From: Roseimicrobium sp. ORNL1
Lineage (GTDB): Bacteria > Verrucomicrobiota > Verrucomicrobiia > Verrucomicrobiales > Verrucomicrobiaceae
Assembly (NCBI RefSeq): GCF_011044495.1
Contig: NZ_CP049143.1
Span: 5,146,001 to 5,210,000 of the forward strand
Length of the DNA stretch: 64,000 bases
Direction: 5' to 3'
Under the pieces are notes generated by a model. That model ran no database searches. It was not told the DNA's origin and was given only the letters and a program-made list of their open reading frames with translations. The translations under genes and the position numbers were made by a program. Numbering within the stretch: the stretch's first letter is position 1; every line of letters begins with the position of its first letter. Shown here in pieces: positions 51,129 to 61,109 of the stretch.

Positions 51129-52397
51129 TTACTCTTTACCTCCAGATACACCGCCGCGTCCAGTTTTCCAAATCTCGAGCATGTTCTTTTTGTGGCGCAT
51201 GTAGGTAATGAGTCCCCGGGCGATGGTGACCTGCATGGACAGGAACGCCCCCAGCATCCTGGCTCCCGGAATGCGCCGGGCCAGCGCGGGACTTTGCATC
51301 GCCACCCACCCCACCCCGATGAAGGCGAACTCCAGAAAAAGCAGCGTCAGGAACAGCGGGTGGCGGGCCAGCACTGCGGTGCAGAGAAGCGCGAGGACGA
51401 GGACGAACGGCGAGGCGATGCGCAGGTACTTGTGCGAGATCAACTGCCACCACGCGCGGTTCTGAAAGGGGTTCAGCCATGAAGGGTGGCGGAAGAGCAT
51501 CTGGAAATTCCCCGCCAGTGTCCGCAGCTTCCTACGGTACTCCGCCTCCGGGGTGAGCGGTTGGGGGTCCCAGGCGATGGCGTCCACGCAATAGCCCACT
51601 CTTCTGCCCTGCATCACCGCCTGCATGGGGAGCACCACATCGTCCAAAATCGTATCCGCCGGCAGCGGGACGAAACACTCCTTCCGCAGGGCATAGATGG
51701 CCCCGGTGCAGCCGATGGCCGAGTCCCAATCGCTCTCCCACTTGCGCAGCTTCGTCTCCAGTGACCAATACCGATCGAACCCCGCACTGGCACCGTCCGA
51801 GGATTTGGCGATGCGGAGAAGACCGCTGACCGCTCCCGTGTTCCCCTCCCCCAACTCGGTGACCAGGTGCCTGAGCGCAGAGGGCTCAAACTGCTGTCTA
51901 GCATCGCAGAAGATCAGCACATCACCTTCCGCCTGCTGCACCGCGGCATTGATGCCGGTGGGCTTGCCGGATTTTTGTGGATGCTCCACCACGCGAATAC
52001 TCTTGGCTTCCTGTTGTTGTCCGACTTGCCGGGCCACGGCGGCGGAGTTGTCGGTGCAGCCATCGCAGACTACCACCACTTCGCCGCCTAGCGGCCAGTC
52101 GAGAGAGAGCAAGTTTTCCAGCCTGCCGGGCAGCTTCGACTCTTCATTGTGCACGCAGAGAATCACGGAGATCTTCTCGAGCGGTTTGCCGGGTTCCCGG
52201 CATGTCTTTTTCGAAGGCGACACCAGGCGTGATAGCATCCCCATCAGCAGCGGAAACCCTGCATAGGTGTAGAACAGCAGACCCAAGGCGAAGACCAGTC
52301 CACCCAAGGCCACCCATTCCCACGCGGCGAGATTTGGCCAGCCCAGCGACGGCCCTCGCTCCACGATCACCAGTATCGACGATGCTGCCGCCGACAT
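51129..52397 (-). CDS. Membrane GT2 glycosyltransferase (cellulose-synthase-like)
   Basis: 422 residues. One helix at about 27-50, then the GT2 domain: SVILCVHNEESKLPGRLENL, VVVVCDGCTDNSA, FCDARQQFEPSALRHL (DxD-like), TILDDVVLPMQAVMQGRRV, RRKLRTLAGNFQML. Two or three C-terminal helices (about 335-385). This is the layout of processive or polyprenyl-linked GT2 enzymes. It lies 8 bases upstream of the deacetylase-like gene in the same operon. Confidence 0.85.
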   Translation of the reverse strand: MSAAASSILVIVERGPSLGWPNLAAWEWVALGGLVFALGLLFYTYAGFPLLMGMLSRLVSPSKKTCREPGKPLEKISVILCVHNEESKLPGRLENLLSLDWPLGGEVVVVCDGCTDNSAAVARQVGQQQEAKSIRVVEHPQKSGKPTGINAAVQQAEGDVLIFCDARQQFEPSALRHLVTELGEGNTGAVSGLLRIAKSSDGASAGFDRYWSLETKLRKWESDWDSAIGCTGAIYALRKECFVPLPADTILDDVVLPMQAVMQGRRVGYCVDAIAWDPQPLTPEAEYRRKLRTLAGNFQMLFRHPSWLNPFQNRAWWQLISHKYLRIASPFVLVLALLCTAVLARHPLFLTLLFLEFAFIGVGWVAMQSPALARRIPGARMLGAFLSMQVTIARGLITYMRHKKNMLEIWKTGRGGVSGGKE

Positions 52398-52404
52398 GTG
52401 CCAA

Positions 52405-53166
52405 TCACACGCGGTCAGCGGCCTTCACCGCCTCCGCCGACAGGGGTTTGCGAGCGAGGATTTGATACTGCCCACCCGTCGGCAGCCGGCACATCCAGCT
52501 CTCCACAGGACGCAGAGACGCGAGGGACGCGGGGAAGATGAACTTGTAACTGTGCTCGATAATCTCGAAGCCCGCCGACTTCAGCAACCGCCTGGCCGCT
52601 GCAGGAAAGAGCATCTGAGCATCCTTGTCGAAGGCCACCTTGCTCATGAGGTAGTGCACCAGGGGATTCCACGGATTGTTTTCCCAGAAGGCAAACACAC
52701 ATCCCGGCTTCAGACTTGCGAACACGGCGGCCACCGCCTCCTCACGATGCTCTGGTGGGATATGGTGGAAGACACCATTGCAGAAGGCGAGGTCAAACGC
52801 TCCGCCTTTCGCGGCTGACAAATCCGCGGTGAACCCGACCCCTTCCTGAGGATTGAGTTCGCCAGCCACCTTCACGGATGCCGCGGAAGGATCATAACCC
52901 ACATATTTCTGCGCTCCGAGGATGCCGGTGAGATAAGGCGCGCTGCCCCCGGTGCCACAGCCAAAGTCAAAGCACGTCGAGGGAAGAGGCAGTCCCAGCT
53001 TGGCGAGTCGGGCCTTCAGCCACAGCACGCGACCTTCGGCATAGTAGGACTTGTCCTCGCCCGTCAGGTCCAAGGCGCGGCCCAGTTCCTCATCATAGTT
53101 CGTGGCGAAGGAGTCGAACTCCGCCGGATTTGCCGCAGTGGTGGAAGATGACTCAGGAGCGCTCAT
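52405..53166 (-). CDS. Class I SAM-dependent methyltransferase
   Basis: 253 residues. Motif I is CFDFGCGTGGSAPYLTG, then YVGYDPSAASVKVA, FDLAFCNGVFHHIPPEHREE and LKPGCVFAFWENNPWNP. The overlapping 5' end (14 bases with the previous gene's 3' end) shows translational coupling to the GT2 gene at 53153. Probably modifies the glycan or its lipid carrier. Confidence 0.8.
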   Translation of the reverse strand: MSAPESSSTTAANPAEFDSFATNYDEELGRALDLTGEDKSYYAEGRVLWLKARLAKLGLPLPSTCFDFGCGTGGSAPYLTGILGAQKYVGYDPSAASVKVAGELNPQEGVGFTADLSAAKGGAFDLAFCNGVFHHIPPEHREEAVAAVFASLKPGCVFAFWENNPWNPLVHYLMSKVAFDKDAQMLFPAAARRLLKSAGFEIIEHSYKFIFPASLASLRPVESWMCRLPTGGQYQILARKPLSAEAVKAADRV

Positions 53167-54283
53167 AACGCTTCAGGATATGCAGACCGAGCAGTCCCAT
53201 GCTGCCCAGAATAGGCAGGCTCAAGAAGTGAACGAGGGCCAGCAGCAAGTGCACGAGATTGATGCCACCGAAACTGGACTGCGCCCACACCACCACCACG
53301 CCGCCGATCACCACGCCAATCGCGGTCAACGCGCCCAGCAGCAGGAAGAAGAGCTGCCCCTCGTCCATGTTCAACAACGCCCGCGTGAGGCCGCCCGGGG
53401 TATCATTCGCCCGCAGGTAGCACATGCACCCATAGACATAAAACTGCGCGCCCACCAAGCCAGCCAGAAGGAGCAGGGCCTGACTGTGAACGTCGAAGAT
53501 ATTCAATCCCAAAACTTTGATGGGGCCAGTGAAGCAGGCGATGATCTGCATCAGCGTGGCCAGCACGGTGACATAGAGACCGAGTTTCTCAAAGAGCTGC
53601 GGACGCTCGGAAAGAATGAAGAGCAAGTGCCTCATGCCATCCCTCCAGGTGCGCAGGTGCGGCACACGATCCGGCGCTGCCGCCCGGAGTCCGGAGGGAA
53701 TTTCCACACAAGAGGCTTTATGCTTCAGCGCTTTGATAAGCAGCTCCGAGGCGAACTCCATACCCGGGGACCGCACATTCCAATCAGCAAAGGCCTGCCT
53801 GCGGATGCAGCGGAAGCCCGAGTTGCAGTCTGAAAGTTTCCCGCCAAACAGAATATTGATCAGCCCCGTCAAAACAGGAGTGCCCAGATAACGATGCAAA
53901 AACGGCATGGCACCGTCATCGATCTTGCCCTTCATGCGAGAAGCGATCCCCATGTCCACCTTGTCCTTGATGGTGGCCTGGTAGAGCGGCAGTGCATCTT
54001 CGTAGAGATAGGTGGCATCCGCGTCGGCGAACATCACATACTCACCGAGCGCGGCTTCGATGCCACCCTTCAACGCGGCGCCGTAACCTCGCGTGCTCAC
54101 CGGCACCAGACGCGCGCCACATTCCACGGCGATTTCGCGCGAGCGATCCTTGCTTCCATTGTCCGCAACGACGATCTCGTACTTCAGATTCGGATCCTGG
54201 GAGAGAGATTTCCGCACGCCTTCGATGCACACCGCGAGTGAGCGCTCTTCGTTGAGACAGGGAAATACGAAGGTTAAATCCAC
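53153..54283 (-). CDS. Membrane GT2 glycosyltransferase (DPM1-like)
   Basis: 376 residues from a GTG start. FVFPCLNEERSLAVCIEGV, VVADNGSKDRSREIA and MFADADATYLYEDAL (DAD) place it with dolichyl-phosphate-mannose-synthase-like GT2 enzymes. The C-terminal 140 residues hold four hydrophobic segments (about 232-252, 263-284, 305-330 and 343-365), as in GtrB-type transferases. These enzymes load one sugar on a polyprenyl phosphate, which can feed GT-C enzymes such as the one at 55584. Confidence 0.82.
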   Translation of the reverse strand: MDLTFVFPCLNEERSLAVCIEGVRKSLSQDPNLKYEIVVADNGSKDRSREIAVECGARLVPVSTRGYGAALKGGIEAALGEYVMFADADATYLYEDALPLYQATIKDKVDMGIASRMKGKIDDGAMPFLHRYLGTPVLTGLINILFGGKLSDCNSGFRCIRRQAFADWNVRSPGMEFASELLIKALKHKASCVEIPSGLRAAAPDRVPHLRTWRDGMRHLLFILSERPQLFEKLGLYVTVLATLMQIIACFTGPIKVLGLNIFDVHSQALLLLAGLVGAQFYVYGCMCYLRANDTPGGLTRALLNMDEGQLFFLLLGALTAIGVVIGGVVVVWAQSSFGGINLVHLLLALVHFLSLPILGSMGLLGLHILKRYERS

Positions 54284-54334
54284 AGCCCGAAATTATGGAG
54301 GGGGCATGGGATCAGACGAGTGATTTTTTCCAAA

Positions 54335-55549
54335 TTATGAGTCATCAGGAGAACTACGGCGCTGTGCAGTCTGCAAGACTTCAAAATAACGATCGGCGGC
54401 GGATTCCCACGTCCGGGTGGCCCCTAGTGCAGCAATTCGGAGCTTATCCATCGGTTCCATCAGCACACGACTTGCCTCGGCGACCCAGCCGTCCACATCT
54501 TCGGATGCTGCGAGTCCTCCTTTCCAAGGTTCGTCCACCAATTCAGGGATGCTCCCAACTGCCGTGGCCACCACCGGCAGCCCACAGGCCTGTGCTTCTA
54601 AAATAACATTTGGCAGACCTTCGTTCCTGCTGGTCATGCAAAATACATCCGCCGCCTGCATCCACTCGGCGACCTTGTCGGATGGCAGCGGACCGGTCAG
54701 GCGGACACGGTCTGCCAGTCCAGCTCGTGAAGCGGCCGCTTGGACTTCACCCTGCAGAGGCCCCTTGCCCACCATGACCAGCCGCAGGTTGGTGTTCTCG
54801 GGACGAGCGCACAATTGCTCGAAAGCCTTCACCAGCATGAGCGGGTTCTTCACGGGCAGAAAGTTTCCCACGTAGAGGAGGACACGTGCATCTGGTGGTA
54901 CATCCACGAGCCGACGCGCCAGCACTCTGTCCGCAGTCTTGAAAACCGTGGTATCGATTCCATTGGTAATCGGAACTAGCTTCGTGGTATCGGCTCCAGC
55001 CTCACCCAGCAGGGTCGCCAGGCTCTTGCTCCGTGTGATGACTCCGGCGGACTCGTGGACCGCATTGAGAATGCAGGTGCGTCGCGCTGGCATGTGCAGG
55101 TAGTGGTGCACATCGCTTCCCTGGGCAATCAGCACCACCGGCGCTTTGTACGGAGCGCAGGCATTTACGGCCGCCCAACCATCCGGATAGAGCCAGCTTG
55201 CGAGCACAACATCCCAGGGAAACCGCTTGTGTGTCTCGGCCAGGGGACGCGACAACGCATGGCGCATCCAGTGATGATTGATCAGGCTGCCGATCTTGGG
55301 CACATAACCCGTGCGCACAAATCTCGGCCCCATGTCGACATCCTCAGCACGCGCCCGCCATTTCTTAGTGGGAAGCAAAGGAAGCGAGGGACGTGGCGCG
55401 AGCACTCTCACCTCGCAACCCTTGTATTGCTGGAGCGCCTTCAGGACGGTTCCATTATCCAGGCCGCGGTACGGTTCCCGTTCGTCGGGAAACAGGTTCG
55501 AGATAAAAAGAATGCGCAGGCCGTTGGGATTTTCGCGAGGGGAAGTCAT
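54335..55549 (-). CDS. Glycosyltransferase, GT4 family
   Basis: 404 residues from MTSPREN; a TTG start at 55564 is less likely. GT4 elements: ILFISNLFPDEREPYRGLDN, VVLIAQGSDVHHYL, ITNGIDTTVFK, YVGNFLPVKNPLML, and SRNEGLPNVILEAQACGLP (EX7E). Cytosolic sugar transfer to the glycan is expected. It is in the minus operon with the GT-C gene, whose end is 34 bases upstream of this start. Confidence 0.88.
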   Translation of the reverse strand: MTSPRENPNGLRILFISNLFPDEREPYRGLDNGTVLKALQQYKGCEVRVLAPRPSLPLLPTKKWRARAEDVDMGPRFVRTGYVPKIGSLINHHWMRHALSRPLAETHKRFPWDVVLASWLYPDGWAAVNACAPYKAPVVLIAQGSDVHHYLHMPARRTCILNAVHESAGVITRSKSLATLLGEAGADTTKLVPITNGIDTTVFKTADRVLARRLVDVPPDARVLLYVGNFLPVKNPLMLVKAFEQLCARPENTNLRLVMVGKGPLQGEVQAAASRAGLADRVRLTGPLPSDKVAEWMQAADVFCMTSRNEGLPNVILEAQACGLPVVATAVGSIPELVDEPWKGGLAASEDVDGWVAEASRVLMEPMDKLRIAALGATRTWESAADRYFEVLQTAQRRSSPDDS

Positions 55550-55583
55550 GACGGTGGCCACCAATGAATGCGCTGCCTTCAGT

Positions 55584-57275
55584 TCAGGAATCCCGCTTCG
55601 GTTCTGGGGACGCGACGGTCTTGTTCGCCTCGATGCGGCGAAACAGTTTGATCTGTCCTTTCTGCTCCAGTCCGCGATCCACGGTCACCGATTTCGCGAG
55701 GGTCCACTCAGGCGTATTGGAGAGCGCTTCCACTACTTTAGCATGATGCGCCTGCACATGCGTGGAAGGCACGGACTCATCAGCAATCACGCGGTCCACC
55801 TTGAGCTTGTCGAGGCGCTTGAGCAGCTCTTCCGAGGACTTGAATTGCGTCTCGTAGCCGCGGCCCATCCAGTCACTGGAGGAAAGCTCCTTGCTGGCGC
55901 GAAGCACCGTGAGCGGCCAGTCTTTGCGTGAGGGAAGTCCAAACGCTGCCGCTGCAATCACAGCGCCTTCGCCACGCGCATCGGAGGAAACTATCCATGC
56001 ACCGTGCTTTGAAGATGAAGCAGCGTCACCAGCACCGAGTTCGAGTTGCGTGACGGCTTCATTGAACCCCGAGGCGACCTTGGGCGCAGACCAACCGACG
56101 GTGGCAATCGTGGCACCTGCTGCCACTACAGCACCAACAGCACTGCCCCATCCCCTGCCCGACTCGGTGGACATGCCGGATTTCTTCTTTTGAAGGAACG
56201 CAATCCAGTAGCAGACCTCGGCCAGTGCCAGCAATAGAAACGCGCCACCGGCAGGCACCAGGTACCGCGTGCTCAATCCCGCCGGCACCACCAGTGCAAC
56301 AGCGAGTGTCCCGGCGATGAGTGCCCAAAGCACGGCGACATCCGGCGCAGCAGGGCGCTTGCCCAGCAGTGAAATCAACACGCGCAGCAGACCAACCACC
56401 ACGAGTACAGCAATCAGAGGGCCGAAGACCTGCACGATGCCCTTCGCGTAAAAGGGAAGCGCCTTCATCACGTAGGCCATGCCTCTATCACTGGCCATGC
56501 CTTCTTGTGTGAAACGCACCGAGTAGACCATCCACGGCGCGGCCAGCACGATCACCGGCAGCGGAGCCAGCCAGAAGCTTGCCTTCTTCAGAAGGCGAAA
56601 CTCCCATGCAAGCAGGAGGCTCACGGGCGGGACCAGAGCCAAGGAGAGACCGGCTCCTTTCGTGAGAATGGCGGCAGCAGCCATGAAGCCAAACAGGAGC
56701 GCCATCCACACACCAGGACGACGCAGGTATGCCAGCCATGCCTGCACCGCCGCGAGGCACCAGATGGCCAGCAGCAGGTCCGACATCACGCACGATGCCA
56801 CCTTCTGCACCATCGGCAGCGCGACGAACACCACGGCTGCCAACCAGGCTCCGAACGGTCCGGTCAGCCGATGACCAAGCTGAAAGATCTGCCAGCCAAG
56901 GATGCCGCAGAAGACCGCCTGCAGGGCGATGAGCGTGACGACTTGGGGAAAGGGAAGCAGCACCAGCGAGGTGATCAGGTAGTAGCCCGGGGGATAGTGG
57001 CCGAGGGCGACTTTCGGGAAATGCTCATAATAGTCCTGCGCGTAATGCAGCGGGTTCTTGGGCAGCGCATCGGTGAGGTAGTCCCGCACCATGAGGCTGG
57101 TGACCGCGTGTGCCGCTTCATCCGGGTCTCCGGCGAGGTCAGCATGCCAGGCGCCGTTGGCCCATTGAAGCATCAGTGCAAAAAGCAAGCAGGTGAGCGC
57201 TGTGCCCAGAGCCGCCCATGACTTGGGCCGCGGTCCACGTCCACCTTCTGCCTCCTGCTCCTTCGGGTCTGACAT
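55584..57275 (-). CDS. GT-C (ArnT/PMT-like) membrane glycosyltransferase
   Basis: 563 residues. About ten hydrophobic segments in the first 400 residues. The first periplasmic loop holds ADLAGDPDEAAHA, with the acidic D-x-D-E pattern of GT39/GT83 enzymes, and HYPPGYYLITSLVLLPFP. The C-terminal 150 residues are a soluble alpha/beta domain (SDARGEGAVIAAAAFG). Such enzymes use polyprenyl-phosphate sugars as donors on the periplasmic side. The DPM1-like enzyme at 53153 could make that donor; this pairing is inference. Confidence 0.78.
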   Translation of the reverse strand: MSDPKEQEAEGGRGPRPKSWAALGTALTCLLFALMLQWANGAWHADLAGDPDEAAHAVTSLMVRDYLTDALPKNPLHYAQDYYEHFPKVALGHYPPGYYLITSLVLLPFPQVVTLIALQAVFCGILGWQIFQLGHRLTGPFGAWLAAVVFVALPMVQKVASCVMSDLLLAIWCLAAVQAWLAYLRRPGVWMALLFGFMAAAAILTKGAGLSLALVPPVSLLLAWEFRLLKKASFWLAPLPVIVLAAPWMVYSVRFTQEGMASDRGMAYVMKALPFYAKGIVQVFGPLIAVLVVVGLLRVLISLLGKRPAAPDVAVLWALIAGTLAVALVVPAGLSTRYLVPAGGAFLLLALAEVCYWIAFLQKKKSGMSTESGRGWGSAVGAVVAAGATIATVGWSAPKVASGFNEAVTQLELGAGDAASSSKHGAWIVSSDARGEGAVIAAAAFGLPSRKDWPLTVLRASKELSSSDWMGRGYETQFKSSEELLKRLDKLKVDRVIADESVPSTHVQAHHAKVVEALSNTPEWTLAKSVTVDRGLEQKGQIKLFRRIEANKTVASPEPKRDS

Positions 57276-57439
57276 GCCGTCGAACTAGCGCGGCGCGGCG
57301 GCGCTTGCAAGAACGCATGGCGCAACAATCACAGGTTTCTGAAGAACCGACAAATCCCCACAACACCTTGCGCCGACTCCTCCCCCTGTGCTACAGGTAC
57401 CGATCCGCACTTTTTCCCGAGTCCCCCTCCCAAAGACCC

Positions 57440-60400
57440 ATGCCAAGCGCCAGCGAAGTCGAAGCCTTCATATCCGCATTCGATGAGGCCACCGTCACCG
57501 CCGCCCGCTCCCTCGTGGAGGATGGCAAGGTACGGATGCTCAAACTCGACGAGGAAGCGGTGGAGGCGGAAGTGGCTCTGGAAGAGGAGATTGTCCGCGT
57601 CTTCCTGGCCAGGACGGCACGCGGTTGGCGGGGCCGTACGAATGCCCCGACGATTGAGCCTGAAGGTGCCGGGATCGCCCAGTGCGCCGCCATGCTGGAG
57701 ACAGAAGCCGCCGGCAAGGAGGATGGCACACCCACGCAGGTCCAGCGCAGCCTGCAAGATGTGATTGAGGAGCGGCTCACCCGCCAGCTGACGGCCTCCG
57801 AAGAGCAATACGTGACCAAGGTGGAGAAGCGCTACGAACGCTTCCGCGCCCTTGGTGAGATCTATGACCATGATCTGGTCCGGCTGAACTCGCGCTGGCC
57901 CGTGCAGAGCTACGATCCCCTGCGCCTGTGGCCCGAGCCACCGCGGGAAGTGGTGGATTTCTGGAACTACCTCGCCGCGGCACTCACCGAGCGGAAGCTG
58001 ACTTATCCCTCCTTCCTGGATAGCATCACGGATCTGCCCGGGGTGCAGGCGAAGCTGGCCTCGTGGCATCAGCAGGAAGACCTGCCCCGCTGGGCGAGCA
58101 TCATCCGCGAGTTTGGCCAGCGGGAGACTCCCGGCGCGCTCGACGTGGAACTGCGCCTCCTCATCACGCCGAACGAAGCGCGCTTCCAGGTTCGCAATGA
58201 GCCGACGGCCATCTGGCGGAATCTCACCGACCCTGAGCTGGACCAGCTTCTTTTGTTGGAACATCAGAATGCCCTGCGCCTTCCCCTGCCCTCGCGGCTC
58301 GTGCTGGAGTCGGCATCGCGCGCGCTGCGGGATCAGATTCGCCCTATCGTGCGCCTGGATGACGTGGCGGCGGCTCGCTGGCTAGCATCGCTTTTCAACC
58401 AGGCGGAACTCTCCACTGCGCTCATCACCCTCGATGAAACTCCCTTCGACCGCGCGGAGGAACCCCTGCGCTGGTCTGCCCGTGAGATTCTGCGCAGCGA
58501 TGGCAACCTGCATGCCGTGCTACTGGTACTCACGGATGCCGAGGGTCAGGAACCTCCGAAGCCACTGCGCAGCCTGCCTGCGGCGGAGCCCCTCTACCTG
58601 AGCAGTGACACGGTGTTCCACGGACCTGCTTCGTTTGAAGAGGGCACGTCGGCACACACCAGCATCGAAATCCCCGTGGCCGCACTCGCCACGGAAGATG
58701 GCGTGCGTTTTCTGAAGCGCCTCGGGGTGGAGCTTCCACCTTCGCTGGCGAAGAAGGTGCGGCATGAAACCTTTCAAGTGCACCTGAAAGCGCACTGCCT
58801 CCCGAAGGTGGACCAGGGCGGCACGGAGCACATTGCGGTGACGGCCTCTGCCATCAGCTCGAATGGTCTGCTGGAGCAGACGTTGCGTGGACGGCGTTGG
58901 GAAGTTGCGGAACTGCAGCGTGACGAAGAGGGCTGCATCCCCTGCTATGACCGTGCGGCACTGGATGCAGTGCCGCCGATGCTCGACCAGCTCAAGGCCA
59001 CATATGACCCCGAGCTGGACGCCTTCCGCGTGCGCATCACGAAGACGTTTCCAGAGCAGTTCCATGGGTGGGCCGCGGCATTGCCCCCCGGAATGACCCT
59101 GGAGACGGATACCAAGCTGGAGACCATCCTCGCGGATCCGCTGAAAGCCACGGTGCGCCTGGAAGTGAATGAGGCGGGCATCGATTGGTTCGACCTGCGT
59201 CTGGTTTTTGATATCGAGGGTCTTGAGTTGAAGCCGGCGGAGATTCGCAAGCTCATCGCGGCGCGTGGTGGATTTGTGCGACTGGCAGATGGCACGTGGC
59301 GCAGTGTGAAGCTGGAGCTCACCGAAGAGCAGCAGAATACGATCGCGGCCCTCGGGCTTGACATCAATGAGCTTTCGGATGAGGCGCATCCCATCCACGC
59401 GCGTCAGCTTGCCGCGCAGCAGAAGAAGGATTTCCTGCCGCCGGAATTGTGGGAGCGCATTCGCGATCGCCTTGCCCGTCTTGATCTGGAAACCAAGGCT
59501 CCGGTCCCGGATGCCCTGAGCATCACGCTGCGTCCCTATCAGGTGGATGGCTTCCATTTCCTCTCCTACCTCACGGTAAACCGCTTCGGTGGTGTGCTGG
59601 CGGATGACATGGGTCTCGGCAAAACGGTGCAGAGCATCGCATGGGTGCTGTGGCTGCGTCAGCGCGCGGCAGAAAACAACGGAGACAAACTCGCGCCGTG
59701 CCTCGTGGTCTGCCCGAAGTCGGTGCTGGATGTGTGGGCCATTGAGTTCGGCAAGGCCGCGCCTGCGCTGCGGGTGGAAGTGCTGCGTGAAAAGGACACG
59801 CTGGACCTCCGACGCCTGCAGCAGGAATCCGATGTGCTCGTGCTGAACTACGCGCAGCTCCGCGCCTGCATTGATGAATTGCAAAAGGTGAACTGGCTCG
59901 CGGCCATTCTCGACGAAGGCCAGCAGATCAAGAACCCCGATTCCAAGGTGGCCCAGGCTGCGAGACAGCTTCACGCGCAGAATCGCCTCGTGCTCACCGG
60001 TACGCCGCTGGAGAACCGCCTGCTGGATCTCTGGAGCCTCATGACCTTCGCCACGCCCGGCGCGCTTGGGGATCGTGCGTACTTCCAGCGCCACTTCGAC
60101 CGCCGCAAGGATGACCGCGCTGCGGAGCGTCTCAGCGCGCGACTGCGTCCCTTCATTCTCCGCCGCACCAAAGGCCAGGTGGCTCGTGAACTGCCGCCGC
60201 GCACCGAGGAAAACATGTTCTGCGAACTGAGCGGTCTCCAGGAGAAGCTCTATCGCGATCAGCTCGCGCAGGCTCAGCACATGATCCTGACCGCGACGGG
60301 TGCGGACCTCCTGAACAAGCGCCGTTTCGCCATCCTGCAGGCCATCACGCGCCTGCGTCAGATCTGCTGCCACCCTGCCCTCGTACAGCCCGGCGCGGAG

Positions 60401-60943
60401 AACGAGGAAAGCGCCAAACTCAATGCGCTGCTGGAGCTGCTGGATCAGTTGCACGATGAAGGGCACAAGGTGCTGGTCTTCTCGCAGTTCGTCTCGATGC
60501 TGAAGATCATCCGGGACAAACTGACAGCTCTGGGCCGTCCCTTCCACTGGCTCACTGGCGCCACACAGAACCGCGCGGAAGTCGTGCAAGCCTTCCAGAC
60601 GGATCCGGAACCTTCGGTGTTCCTGCTTTCACTCAAGGCGGGCGGCAGCGGTCTGAACCTCACTGCGGCGAGCTATGTCATCCTCTACGATCCCTGGTGG
60701 AATCCCGCCGTGGAAAACCAGGCCATCGACCGAGCTCACCGCATCGGCCAGACGCAGCCTGTCATGGCCTATCGCCTCCTGGCGAAGGACACCATCGAAC
60801 AGAAGATCCGCCTGCTGCAGCAGCAGAAGCAGATGATGAGCAATGACGTGCTCGGCGAAGAAAGCTTTGCGCGGAATCTTGGACGCGAAGATCTGGAGTA
60901 CCTGTTCGGATTGGCCGAGCCGCGTGAAGAGGTGGAGGATTGA
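57440..60943 (+). CDS. SNF2/Rad54-family DNA helicase-like ATPase
   Basis: 1167 residues from MPSASEVEAF; ATGs at 57317 and 57218 would add poorly conserved sequence and 57218 overlaps the divergent gene. The N-terminal 700 residues are of unknown function, with coiled and beta-rich parts. The helicase core has ADDMGLGKTVQSIAW (motif I), LDEGQQIKNP (motif II, DEGQ for DEGH), LTGTPLENRLLDLWS (III), VLVFSQFVSMLKII (IV), GGSGLNLTAASYVILYDPWW (V) and QAIDRAHRIGQT (VI). All motifs are intact, so an active double-strand DNA translocase is likely. Its role in the cell is unknown. Confidence 0.9.
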   Translation: MPSASEVEAFISAFDEATVTAARSLVEDGKVRMLKLDEEAVEAEVALEEEIVRVFLARTARGWRGRTNAPTIEPEGAGIAQCAAMLETEAAGKEDGTPTQVQRSLQDVIEERLTRQLTASEEQYVTKVEKRYERFRALGEIYDHDLVRLNSRWPVQSYDPLRLWPEPPREVVDFWNYLAAALTERKLTYPSFLDSITDLPGVQAKLASWHQQEDLPRWASIIREFGQRETPGALDVELRLLITPNEARFQVRNEPTAIWRNLTDPELDQLLLLEHQNALRLPLPSRLVLESASRALRDQIRPIVRLDDVAAARWLASLFNQAELSTALITLDETPFDRAEEPLRWSAREILRSDGNLHAVLLVLTDAEGQEPPKPLRSLPAAEPLYLSSDTVFHGPASFEEGTSAHTSIEIPVAALATEDGVRFLKRLGVELPPSLAKKVRHETFQVHLKAHCLPKVDQGGTEHIAVTASAISSNGLLEQTLRGRRWEVAELQRDEEGCIPCYDRAALDAVPPMLDQLKATYDPELDAFRVRITKTFPEQFHGWAAALPPGMTLETDTKLETILADPLKATVRLEVNEAGIDWFDLRLVFDIEGLELKPAEIRKLIAARGGFVRLADGTWRSVKLELTEEQQNTIAALGLDINELSDEAHPIHARQLAAQQKKDFLPPELWERIRDRLARLDLETKAPVPDALSITLRPYQVDGFHFLSYLTVNRFGGVLADDMGLGKTVQSIAWVLWLRQRAAENNGDKLAPCLVVCPKSVLDVWAIEFGKAAPALRVEVLREKDTLDLRRLQQESDVLVLNYAQLRACIDELQKVNWLAAILDEGQQIKNPDSKVAQAARQLHAQNRLVLTGTPLENRLLDLWSLMTFATPGALGDRAYFQRHFDRRKDDRAAERLSARLRPFILRRTKGQVARELPPRTEENMFCELSGLQEKLYRDQLAQAQHMILTATGADLLNKRRFAILQAITRLRQICCHPALVQPGAENEESAKLNALLELLDQLHDEGHKVLVFSQFVSMLKIIRDKLTALGRPFHWLTGATQNRAEVVQAFQTDPEPSVFLLSLKAGGSGLNLTAASYVILYDPWWNPAVENQAIDRAHRIGQTQPVMAYRLLAKDTIEQKIRLLQQQKQMMSNDVLGEESFARNLGREDLEYLFGLAEPREEVED

Positions 60944-61109
60944 GGTGGTGCGCTGGGCTGGGCTTCCTGACGAAGGGGTGACACATCATTTCGTTCTGGG
61001 AGCCACAAACGCGACGTGGATTGATTTGTGCTTGGGGTCGTAGAGAAAGTCGGAGACGTCGAAACGGACATTCACTCGAGCCCTTGAGCCACCATGGGCT
61101 CCGCATCTC

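Noticed and set aside
58520-60589. Minus-strand open frame of 689 codons opposite the SNF2 gene
   Set aside because: No domain features, and the opposite strand carries every SNF2 helicase motif.
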